Shown here one piece after another: positions 12,901 through 24,100 of a DNA stretch of 64,000 nucleotides (positions are counted from its first letter, which is position 1; every line of letters begins with the position of its first letter). This stretch comes from Melitaea cinxia (Eukaryota > Arthropoda > Insecta > Lepidoptera > Nymphalidae). The notes below the pieces were generated by a model. That model was not told where the DNA came from, searched no databases, and was given only the letters and a program-made list of their open reading frames with translations. Where the stretch lies: NCBI RefSeq assembly GCF_905220565.1, contig NC_059407.1, positions 1,612,001 to 1,676,000 on the forward strand, in the 5' to 3' direction. The position numbers were made by a program, and so were the translations under genes.

Positions 12901-13970
12901 CTGTTAAAATATAATAAAACCAACAGAGCAACCGAGAAAATATTGTGACAAAACCTTAATCCCAATTAATTTCCAACTGTAAATTATTTACTACGCCTCT
13001 TTGCAGTAAAGCGATTAGGTGATCTCCGATCTTCCAATTAGTCAAGGAGTTATGGCATAACTGCTGGAGCAATAAAGCGCCATAGTAACACCAGGAGCCA
13101 GGCTCTTAATCTCGGATTACAAACCGCAGACCGCATTGTCCTAGACCCCCATGGAATATAGAGAATATATTAAATAAGGTGTCAATTTTAATGCCTAAGC
13201 TAACGAAAGCTCGTTGAGGACAAGAAGAACTGAGTCATTGAAATTTTCTAATTGACTAAGCTATATTGATTGACGTTGCATAATATAAGTCTATGGCAAA
13301 AAAAAAAACTGTTACACGCAAAATTTTGTTAGTAATATTATGGTTAGCTTCATTTGATTTTTGCACATTGCATTACCATACAATTTCACTAAATTATTAT
13401 TGCATAGCAAGAATTTATTTTATTTTTAGCATTGAAATCCAAGAAATATATTCAAGTTTATAAGAAAAAAATCTACACTTCAAATTATTATACCATTAAT
13501 CTCTTATTCTCTCATTTTCATATTTCATTTCAGGTCAAGACAAATTTAATTGCAATAGTTGATTGTTATTTAAAAAAATGTAATTAAATAATCATTTAAA
13601 GAATTTGATTTGATTGTCTTTTAAGCATTTATTGTTAATGTATCTAATTACCTTACAATTACAAAAATACAAGATTTTTTGAAAATTGTTTTACCGTACT
13701 AAAAAAACGAATTAAAACGAATAAATATTTCCAAATATTCTTTGACCATTATTATACTAATAATATATGAGATGATTCGTCATAACCGAATAAGTGGCCT
13801 GCAATAATTCAAGACCCTTTGTGTACTGCGGCCAGACTTCCGGTCATAATCTTGGTACTGGCTTGTTATACTTTATCATTGAATGCGACATATATTACCG
13901 TGGGCTTATGCGATGCACTATTGTAGTGAAGAAAGTTCATATTTTATACAGTCATGAATATTGTTAAATA
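9903..13970. other. 4 kb of AT-rich DNA without a gene
   Basis: It holds a (TAA)n/(TAAAA)n tract at 10561-10627, several A/T runs, and no supported gene, RNA or named repeat. Text near 11150-11240 and 12340-12500 is GC-richer but has no open frame. Confidence 0.4.
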
Positions 13971-14069
13971 TTTCTAAATGACAATTTTAGAGTTATGTTT
14001 TTTTAATCTTAGTTTATCAAATGAGACTTTATATGAAATTAGTAAAACAAATTGTCTAATATACAAAAC

Positions 14070-14073
<4 letters not shown>

Positions 14074-14149
<76 letters not shown>

Positions 14150-14157
14150 TTTTTTTA
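14074..14157. repeat. (AT)n then poly(T) microsatellite
   Basis: About 58 bases of AT repeats followed by a run of 26 T. Its translation as alternating Tyr/Ile is meaningless. Confidence 0.97.
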
Positions 14158-14174
14158 TTATACAACTAGTTGTC

Positions 14175-14270
14175 GGCAATCGGCAAACAAGTATCGGCAT
14201 CATTTAGCTGTTGTCTTCTGTAAGGTCGCGGTACTTACCCAGTCAGGCTGCTCCAGATTTTAGACCAGTC
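14175..14270 (-). repeat. Family-Y repeat fragment
   Basis: CGGCAAACAAG and CAGTCAGGCTGCTCCAGAT, in minus orientation and truncated. Confidence 0.6.
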
Positions 14271-14735
14271 AGTAAGTCAGATCTAATTAAGAAAACTAAA
14301 TATAATATAATTTGCGTTATATTAATTACCTAGCAATGTCGTATTCTAATTTATATGTGTGTGGTTTGACATTTTAAAAACACGTTCATAATGCGTGTAT
14401 CGACATTTGAAAAATCAGGTATTTGCCTAGTGGTAGCATATTTCTTTTCTTTTATTGGTCCATCTCATGGTAAGCGCTCGCAAGCAATATGTCTACCCTA
14501 CCAAACACTATTGACACAACAGATACCCAGGTGTTTTCTCTGCCTTACTCACCATAGGAACACAAGATTCTTTGTGAGTTCAGTATTATTTGCCTGGATA
14601 TCCTGTATCATGTATATAGACTTCGTGCCACATAGCGACATATTCGATGTATGATGTGTGGCAGTACGTCTATGTACGAGTTCGTGCCACGATAAAGCCA
14701 CATAAAGAAATCGTAACGTCGTTTATTTACCGTAA

Positions 14736-14822
14736 CGCTATTTATTTATTTATTTATAATAAATAAATAAATAAATATCGTATTTATTTATTTATAATAA
14801 ATAAATAAATAAATAAATATCG
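14736..14822. repeat. Inverted ATTT/AAAT tetranucleotide tracts
   Basis: Two tandem foldbacks, each a run of ATTT repeats then AAAT repeats joined through TATAATAAAT, with a shared ATATCG end. They would form two adjacent hairpins. Confidence 0.9.
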
Positions 14823-16360
14823 TCGACTGCCGTGGTGCCGCTACCCGTGTACGATGGGTTAATGTGTAGGTAGGTGTAACGTCACCTATGTTGTGTACTT
14901 ATAATATTCTGATGTGACACTACGAGCTTGGAACTGTTTGTGTTGTGGCAGTAGGAACATATTTTAATATATCTGCATCGAAAAAAGGCGCCTATCTACG
15001 TGGTGGTAAAGAATTGAAAAAAAAAATGAACGTAAATATTCGTTGTGTCGAATCATGTATTCACTAAGTCACGCAAATAGTTGTTGGATGTTCTAGAGTT
15101 TGTGCACGAGAAAAGCTATAGAATAGCTTTAACATATTTCTCTTTCATTTTAGTCGATCCCGAAAATCCAGCGATTGGTCAAATATAATCCGAAAATTTT
15201 ACGAATTGAAGTGTGAGTGAGTGATTCCGGATCGAATTCTCTCGGTTCTATTTCAATAATCAACCTCTAAGTAAAATAACGTTTAGATATGATAAACATA
15301 AAATCACAACTTTCACACACTTTCATTTACAAACACAGAGCCGATACCGATCTAAATTAATAAAACTCGACCACGATTAACCTTTAAAATCCATAGATTT
15401 AGCGAAACCGTTAATTAGTTCAAACGTAATTATATCGGTTCTATAATTAAAACCGATATGAATGTTCTCATGTTAACTACAGTAATTAATCTACATTTTG
15501 ACAAGTTCATGCGTTTTGTATGTCTACGATTATTATACATCGTACGATAATATGTAGTGCGTGATTAGAATTTTTTTACGAATGTAAATTCTAAATTGGT
15601 TTGTTACTTATTATTTATTTTTTTATTAAATATAACTTATATTTTTTTATTAAATCTTTATTTAAGAACTAATAAGCTCCACAGTTACTCTTTCTAAGAA
15701 AATAGATTGTGTTTCAATACAAAATTGGTAATATCTTGCATGAAATACGTGCTTAAAATGACAGTTTAAAAGTATTTTTAAAATTTCCTTCACAAAAAAA
15801 ATTGTTTTATTTTTATATAAGTAAATAAATTTAATACATAATGAAATATTGAAAATCAATTTTGTAATGTGAATTTAATCTTCCGTTGCAAGTGATTAAT
15901 TTTAAGAGTAAAAGATGGTACATGCCTTATTTTATTTTATTTTTGGTACAAAAAGGAATTTTCTTTTGTTATTCATGAGTGATTTAATATATATTTGCAT
16001 TATTAAACAGTAATATAAATTTTTATCAGTGAAAATTAGCTACTAAACTTTTGCATAATTTCAGTATTAAATTAAGTTAAAATTAAATTTACTCCTTACT
16101 TTATTTTCAAGCGCATACTAAAAATGTTTATGTTTCTATTCTTCTATTACTTTCAACCTTCGATCAAATTTTTATAAATTGGCAGAATTATTCCTAAACC
16201 AAAAGTAAACTTTACAAACATTTCAGCATTTATTACCGGCCAAAAATTTTACGGCGCCCGACAAAGTCTTACTCAACAAGAGGATTAATTAGTTAATACA
16301 AAATTACACTTTTATTCAACAACCAGTTTTGTTTTATAATGCAATTAGCATTATAACAAA
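14823..16360. other. AT-rich, no gene seen
   Basis: The open frame at 15662-15859 (minus) is Ile/Phe/Lys-rich and looks like chance. Text at about 15100-15250 is less AT-rich but unrecognised. Confidence 0.4.
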
Positions 16361-17000
16361 AGTATGTGTGTATGTCAGTTCTGACGGACGACTGGAATTT
16401 ACTCCTTGAGTTCGACTGTCTAAATATGCACAAAAAAGGTAGTCTAAGAAAAAGATAAACCATATCACATGGTAAATAAACGAAACAAATAACGCCATCT
16501 ATCGACGATGATCTACGATGGCGTTGTTAGAAAACGTCGTCGTCTATCAGAACTCTATTGGGTTCAGATAGATGGCGTTACGAGAAACGTAACGAGTGTT
16601 CAGTGGATTTTACTCCTCATATATTTTCATGTGCTGTGTGGCTACGGTACTAAAGAATATAGCCACCCCCTCTCTTCCCGTGGGTGTCGTAAGAGGCGAC
16701 TAAGGGATAACAAGGTTCCACAACCACCTTGGAACTTAAAAAGCCGACCGGTGGCGGGATAACCATCCAACTGCTGGCTTTGAAACACACAGGCCGAAGC
16801 CGGGCAGCAGCGTCTTCGGTGCGACAAAGCCAGCCCGCCTGCCCAGCGTAGTGACTATGGGTAAAACACGTGAGTTCACGTTATTTTTGGCGTAAACTCG
16901 TGGAGGCCTATGTCCAGCAGTGGACTGTATAGGCTGTAATAATGATATTTTCATACCGGAAACCTTATATGATAATAGATTATTAAGGAGTATACTCCAA
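16361..17000 (+). mobile_element. GCCATC element carrying a family-X retroposon
   Basis: The outer element (16361-16620 and 16955 on) shares AACGCCATCTATCG, ATAGATGGCGTTA and TTTTACTCCTC with 20590-20870. Family X (16631-16944) is inserted in it, flanked by the 10-bp duplication ATATTTTCAT at 16621-16630 and 16945-16954. The X copy starts GTGCTGTGTGGCTACGG and ends in a TAATAATG tail. Confidence 0.85.
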
Positions 17001-17998
17001 AAAGCAATTTAATTTATAATTTCGTTTAAATATAGTCATCATTTAAACGTCTTTTATCTGCTAAAAATCTTAAAGCCGTTATAAAATTAAATATTTTTAA
17101 TGTGCAATTTTGTTTTATAATTGATATTGCATCAATATAATAAAAAAAAAAAATTAAAACAATTTAATTTATAATTTGTTTTAAATATAGTGTAAGTGCT
17201 ACTTCAAAAAACAATTAAAGCTGATATCGTTTGTATTAATTGCAACCCATTACAACGATGACAGTTCCTATAAAATCGACAGCCTTAATTTAATAAGCGT
17301 GTCATGTATGGGTGCAATTCAATTAAGCGAATGAATTTTAACATAGAGGTCATAATACCAAATAAAGTATAGATAAACAATACTCTATATTCCGAGGCGT
17401 TGCTAAGAAATAAATCAATGTTCGGAACGTAGGTGGTCGAGGAACCGGCAATTACCAATTAAACGCCTCGTATTCGAAATTCAAATCCATTCCGCCGCCG
17501 CCCGTCGAATGAGATACACGTCAAAAATGGTAGCGTGAAATTGGCGATGTATCAAACTTGACATTAAATAATTTGATAATATCGTTTTTATTATAGTATG
17601 GAAAATTTTGGTGTAAAAAGAAACAAAGTTTTCCTTTCGAGATTTTTATTAATACTTAAAATTTTCAAAATAATATTTGTGTATTATAGTTTATGTTCAA
17701 AACTCTTGATATAACATTGATAATATATGTTACATATATCTATTTACATACATAAACACCGATGAGCAAGTATTTGTCACTACATTATAATATTGTTAAT
17801 ACTATAATTGTTAAGAAAAACGTTTAAAAATAGATAACATAAAATCGTGATATAACATTCGATAAAACTACAATCAAATAAATTATGTTTTTTTAAACAA
17901 TTATAATCAAAATAATTAAAGCTATATTGTCAATGATAGATTTAAGGGGCATTTAAATTAAATAAATAATAAATAAATAAATAAATATCTACACAATA
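17001..17998. other. AT-rich, no gene seen
   Basis: A short GC-richer patch at 17395-17530 (GGTGGTCGAGGAACCGGC; CCGCCGCCGCCCGTCG) is unexplained. An AAAT repeat lies at 17958-17990. Confidence 0.4.
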
Positions 17999-17999
17999 C

Positions 18000-18222
18000 A
18001 AACACGGTCGTCTGTTCCTAAAGTAAGCAACTCAATGCTTGTGTTATAGGTAACAGCCGACTGGTATAGCTATATTTTTTTTTTAGATAAACATACTTAT
18101 AGATAATACATATATAAATAAATATTTATATTACAACCAGACTCGGGGTGGGAATCGAACCAACAACCCTCGGAGCAGAAAGCAGGGTCACTACAAACTG
18201 CGCCAACGGGCTAGTCAATTAT
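18000..18222 (-). repeat. Family-T tRNA-like SINE
   Basis: Minus strand: GCCCGTTGGCGCAGTTTG head, GGTTCGATTCCCACCC box and CTGTTACCTATAACACAAGC tail. Confidence 0.8.
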
Positions 18223-18484
18223 CGTATATGTCATTCAAATCATATTTCTTCATGTGATATTAAAAATCTAGATACTACAAGATTTATCAAAAAAAAAAAA
18301 AATATATATATATATATATTCGGTTTTGATTTCCTTCTCAGTCTCATCTTTGTTCGACTGATTGTTAGTTATACATAACCGCACACCTTAACTTACTAAC
18401 TCTTTAAGTTGTTAACCAAATCTACTTTATCTTTCAAATGATACGTGATATTATCAATTGGACACACAAAAAATAAAAACAAAC

Positions 18485-18714
18485 GTGCTTTAGACCACAT
18501 GACTGAAGTAAAACTTCTGCACAATAGACCTGTACTATATCATAGATATACGAAACGTAACTTGCTATGAGAGAAAGAGAGAAATAAAATGTGTGCTCGC
18601 ACTTGTCTCCCTTACTCCGTTTGCATCGCCCGATCACACTTTTCGTAACGATCTCGTCACGCATTCACCTGATTACTAACCAAGTTAAGCGTACGTAAAG
18701 AAGTTTTACTTCAA
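18485..18714 (+). mobile_element. MITE-1 copy
   Basis: Inverted ends TGAAGTAAAACTTCT (18503 on) and AGAAGTTTTACTTCA (18700 on) enclose conserved text including GATATACGAAACGTAACTTG and CGCCCGATCACACTTTTCG. No coding sequence. Other copies: 22718, 24727, 30836 and 39508. Confidence 0.85.
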
Positions 18715-19840
18715 AACAACTTTAATAAATATTTAACCTTTTGAGAACCTTATTCAATTACATAGAAACATTACTGGCGCTTACAAAACTATTTGACATG
18801 TTCTATCCACTCAAACACAGTTTGACAGATATCTCTTGGATATCTCCTTTGTAAGGGCGCTGTGTTAGTTCAAATGATTCATTCAATCTTAATATTAAAG
18901 TAAAACGCTTACAAAATCTATTATCATAATATGTTGTCTTGGATATCGCTCAATAATTAAATATCTAATTTAAAAGGTATTTACAAAAATAATTTTGTTA
19001 AATGCAAATATTAATTTAACTATTTATAATAAATTCTTCATGTTTTTTTTTTTATTAGATAAACTTTTTATTCATTTTAAGGTTATTTTATTTAGTATAA
19101 TATATCCTTACAAACTTTATATGAAGTAATAATATTGTTGTCTTTTCTGTTATAATCGTGTCATTGAACTAATTTAAATATAGAATCACTTACACATTCG
19201 TACACTGCGCTTGTGTTATCTGTATCAAGTGCCGTGACGTAATTAAGCATGTTCAGACAATCTCTATCCGTCTCTTTTACACACATTTCTTAAGAGCGAG
19301 ACAGAGATAGCTATATGTTTCTACAATTACATTATAAAGCAAATAATTCTTATTATTAGTTATCTGTAATATCAAATATTGGTAAAGCCGCGTCAACTTT
19401 TAGAATTGATACTCGTAAAACAAACACATTGGACTTAATTAAATCAAAATTGTACAGCTTATGTTTTAAATAAACACATTGGCGTGTTTTTTTTTATTTT
19501 AATTTTATTACTAACTTAAAATAATATTTGTGTAGAAACAATTCATTTATCTATTCTCAGCGTGAACATATTCAATTTATTAATAAATATTAAAATCACA
19601 ACGCAAACTATTAATAATACTTTATTCTAAAAATAAATTGCCTATAACTATACTAAAATTATAAATTTAAAGTTCATTGTATTACAATATAACATGTAAA
19701 GAATAAAATAATAAATAGCAATTTTGATTATTTATTAAATCGACATTATTATATTGAATGCTAAATTATTGGTATAGTCCACTTTACGGTCACTTTTAGT
19801 TTTATATATCTGGTTTTGCTTACAAGAGACACTTTTGACG
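18715..19840. other. AT-rich, no gene seen
   Basis: No coding frame, RNA or known repeat recognised downstream of the cyclase gene. Confidence 0.4.
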
Positions 19841-19844
19841 TAAC

Positions 19845-19914
19845 TAAAAAAAATAGCGTAACTCCAAAAAAATAGCGTAACTCCAAAAAAATAGCGTAAC
19901 TCAAAAAAATAGCG
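19845..19914. repeat. Minisatellite, about 19-bp unit, four copies
   Basis: The unit AAAAAAATAGCGTAACTCC is repeated about four times with little divergence; the last copy changes to AATAGCGTC. It lies 500 bases beyond the cyclase stop codon. Confidence 0.95.
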
Positions 19915-20254
19915 TCAAAATCCCTACCGCTAATAAGCAAAAACCAGAGACAGATGAATTATATAGATATGGATACATATTGGAGTACTTCAGTACTTGA
20001 ATTGTAACTAACGTTTCTAGTTAAACTAAATATAAATTTGATATAGTAGTTGTAATGATTTGTGACATCAGAATAAGCACCAATATTACACTCAGAATAG
20101 TATAATATAAAACATTTTCATAAATTATATTTACAAATGACAGTTCTTAGGCCTTGAAAGAACTAACTTCAAAAGTCTAGAATCGTAAAATATAAATACT
20201 ACAAGTTGATAAAATAATTCAAAAAAATTCTATATTGTCGTACACGTATTTAAT

Positions 20255-20292
20255 TTTATTATTAAAAATATGTATTATTAAACACATTTATT
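20255..20292 (-). terminator. Candidate poly(A) signals of the cyclase mRNA
   Basis: AATAAA on the minus strand at 20292-20287, 123 bases after the stop, and again at 20260-20255. The 3' UTR would be only about 150 bases. AATAAA is frequent by chance in DNA this AT-rich, so use is unproven. Confidence 0.4.
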
Positions 20293-20414
20293 CAGAAATA
20301 TTTTATATTCACAAAGCTTAAGATGTAGGGCTTTGTGATAGTTTAAAGCATTTACAATTTTCATAGTAAAGTAATACAAAGAGAAATAATTTCAACTATA
20401 GTAATTTTATCTCA

Positions 20415-20529
20415 TCATAGTCCACCTCCAATGTTTGGCGTTTTCACAAAATACGTAATTAACGTTCCTTTGCCCTTGACAAACGTAGGTCCGCGACACT
20501 CACATGTGTAACCTGCGTTCATGAGAACT
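20415..20529 (-). CDS. Ac76E: Adenylyl cyclase last exon and stop
   Basis: 115 nt, phase 2 in, ending in TGA at 20417-20415, followed at once by a second in-frame TGA. It encodes VLMNAGYTCECRGPTFVKGK, then GTLITYFVKTPNIGGGL. The VKGKG segment holds the phosphate-binding lysine of C2. The C-terminal tail after TYF is very short. The acceptor is ATGTTTCAG. Confidence 0.95.
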
Positions 20530-21084
20530 CTGAAACATAAAAAATATAAAAAATGAAAATATAAAAAATCAAAATCAAAATCAAAAAAAAGTGTGTGTGT
20601 CAGCTCCGACGCACGACAGGAGTTTACTCCTTCAAATCAACTGTCTAAATAGGCACAAAAAGGCTTAGTTAGACTAGTCTAAGAAAAATATTAATACTAT
20701 ATTATTCAAATAACGCCATCTATCGGAACACTATTGGGTTAACAACAGATGGCGTTAACAAAAACGTAACGAGGTCATTCGTTCAGTTAATTTTACTCCT
20801 CGTTTTCTTTTAATTCCGGGAGCCTTATATGAAAATCGATTTTTAAGAAGTAAACTTCAAAAGAAATACACGGCAAACCAAGATATATTAAAATGTCACG
20901 GTAATCGTACTTAAAATGTTAGCTACAGTCGCGACATACTTTTTTTTAAATTGTATTTTAATACTGCTATTACATTTCGAAATCTATATTTGATAACATG
21001 GAACAAAATAAAAAACTTGAAACAGTTCCTTCATGTAACAACAATGTTATCAAGTGATAAATTAAGCCGACCTAGAGACCTAGA

Positions 21085-21140
<56 letters not shown>

Positions 21141-24100
21141 CGTGCGTACAAAGTACACATGTCAGAAGTGAAACTTCTTTGGTAGCAATCTAAAGCAATA
21201 AAAAAATTTGAACACTGTTGAACACAAAATCAACAACAACTTTATTCAAATAGGCCTCAAGAGCACTTTCCAATCGTCATTTTACAAATTAAAAATTTAA
21301 AGTGATTATTATTTTTAAAAGTGAAGCTACCACAGATTCGGAAGGTAGATTCTGCAGATAAGAATCGGCAAGAAATTCCGAAGTTACTCTTTTGAATATA
21401 ATATATAAAATTATTATTAAATCAAATCTTATATTTAAAAGGGAAAAAAGTTCCTAAATCATTTCGTACTATATAAAAGATCATCATCATCATCATCACA
21501 TCAGCCTATCGTAGTCCACAGCTGGACATAGGCCTCCACAAGGTCGCACCAAAAATGCGTGAACTCATGTGTTTTGCCCATAGTCACCACGCTGGGCAGG
21601 CGGGTTGGTGACCGCAGTACTGGCTTTGTCGCACCGAAGACGCTGCTGCCCGTCTTCGGCCTGTGTATTTCGAAGCCAGCAGTTGGATGGCTATCCCGCC
21701 ATCGGTCGGATTTTTAAGTTCTAAGGTGGTAGTGGAACCGTGTTATCCCTTAGTCGCCTCTTACGACACCCACGGGAAGAGAGGGGGTGGCTATATTCTT
21801 TAGTACCGTAGCCACACAGTACATGAAAATATATGAGGGGTAATATCCACTGAACACTCGTTACGTTTCTCGTAACGCCAATTCTGCCGCTCGTATCTGA
21901 ACCCAATAGGGTTTTGATAGACGACGACGTTTTCTAATAACGCCAACGTAGATCATTGTCGATAGATGGCGTTATTTGATTCGTTTATTTAGCATTAGAT
22001 ATGGTTTATGTTTTTCTTAGACTACTTTATATCCTTTAGTCACCTCTTACGACACCCACGAGAAGAAAGGGGGTAGCTAAATTCTTTAGTACCGTAGCCA
22101 CACTATATATAAAAGACACGTTATCCATACTTAGCGGTATCCTCGGTGACGTGTATCCGGCCCATGAGGCCCGTGGAGTCCATACGAGAGGCGACATTGA
22201 CCGTGTTGCCCCAAATATCGTACTGTGGCTTCTGCGCACCCACCACTCCGGCTATCACGGGACCGTGGCTCAGACCTGGTGGATAGCCGTGTGTTTATTT
22301 TAAAACTATTTTAGAAAAATATTACGAATTTAATTATTATTTCATCTCATATGTGATACTATTGAATATATTATTTATTTTATTTACCACATAGAGTAAT
22401 TTAATACAGAATTGTAAAGAAAAAAGAGTATAATGCACAATGAGACGGATCGCTCAATAGCGATTTCGTCCAGGCAAACTTAGATTATCTGTTTTTGTTT
22501 TTGTTTTTCTTTAAATATTTTCTCTAATACTAGAAAAAAATTGTTTAGACTTGTGAATTTGTCTGCTGTTTATTATGTGTAATTATGATTAGAAGGACTC
22601 TGTGACTCTTATGTCCACCGGACAAAAGTGAAGAATTGGTGACCAAATTCTTAATAGAAGAAACTTGGCTGTGAACTTAGCTTCACTTATAAGCCTATTA
22701 AAGTTTGCTGAATACACTTTTTGAAGGAAAACTTCTGTACGCACGCTTGATTTGGAGTAAGCTGTTGAATGCGTGATGAGAGCGTTACGAAAGGTGCGAT
22801 CGAGTGTGGCGAACGGAGCAAGAGAGAGAGGTGTGAGCACACATTATCTTTCTCTCATAGCCAGTTACGTTTCGTATATCTAAGACACAATGCAGGCCTA
22901 TTGTGCAGAAGTTTTACTTCAGTCGTGTGGTCTAAAGCAGAATGTTTTTTTTTTCTTCTTTAAGAAATTAAAATTACATTTTTATAATTATAGTCTTCTG
23001 TACTAAATATCAAAATTATCTTCTGAGTTTTCCAATTTAATTTTAGCTTTAGCTTTAAAATAAGTGTCAAAAATTATTTTCTTCTCTCACCTATCCTCAG
23101 TTTGAACCTCTGGAAGGACTCGCGATTGATTTGATCGAGTATAGTCATGAGAGCGATTGCGAACTCCACCAGTATGGCTACTGTGTGCTCTTCCTTGCTG
23201 TTGCCATCCTGAAAAATTATATAAATATAAATTTTAACGCAGATAGGGCACAGCAGGAAACTTCCTGTTCAAAATATGGAGCAGCCCGACTGGGGAAGTA
23301 CCTCGACCTTACAGAAGGTCACAGCAAAATAATACTGTTTTCAAGCAGTATTGTGTTCCTGTTGGTGAGTAAGGGACTAGATCTCCTGGTCTCCTGGAAT
23401 TTGGGATAGGGTCGGCAACGCGCTTGCGATGCTTCTGGTGTTGCAGGTGTCTATAGGCTACGGTAATCGCTTACCATCAGGTGAGCCGTACGCTTGTTTG
23501 CCGATTTCGAATAACAAACTCTTGTTTTCATCAGAAATATTTTAAGTAATAGTTATAAATTAATACGTAATACTGCTTGAGATGGTAAGATTGGCGTATT
23601 TCAACATTCTTGTTGTACTTTTACGATAAAAATTCTCTTCAAAGCTACTTACAATCTGTTCCTCTTTCCCAGGTCTCAAGCCCGAAGCGATCATGTAAGT
23701 GCTGCCGATGGTCTTAATCTTCTCTATGCCACTGAACTTTGGCTTTAGAAGTAGCTTTAGATAAAGATATAATTTATATTAGATATTATAATTTAACAAC
23801 CAGAAAACCTAAAAATATAATTGTGTTTGCAGGCAAACGAAGAAAAACCGACTTCAATTATATCGACCAGTAATACAACGTAGGTAGACGAAAAAATAGT
23901 CAAGTAAATACGCATTATCAAAGACTACTCCAAAAGTTGTAATCAGATCTCGATGAAATTTAAATGTGACCACATGATAAACATCGGCTTTCGATTGAAT
24001 TAAAAATCATTACAATCCGTACACCCAGTAAAAAGTTATGCGGGTTCTCGAGAGTTTCCCTCGATTTTTCTGAGATTCCATCATCAGATCCTAGTTTCCT

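Noticed and set aside
13974..14169. Open frames on both strands rich in Tyr/Ile and Lys/Phe
   Set aside because: They are translations of the (AT)n and poly(T) tract.
16642..16954. Recurring frames containing PAVGWLSRHRSA-like text (also 4834, 28855, 38903, 42672)
   Set aside because: Shadows of family X; present in both directions and broken in most copies.
20951..21193. Open frame with a long Tyr-Ile run
   Set aside because: Microsatellite translation; no splice or homology support.
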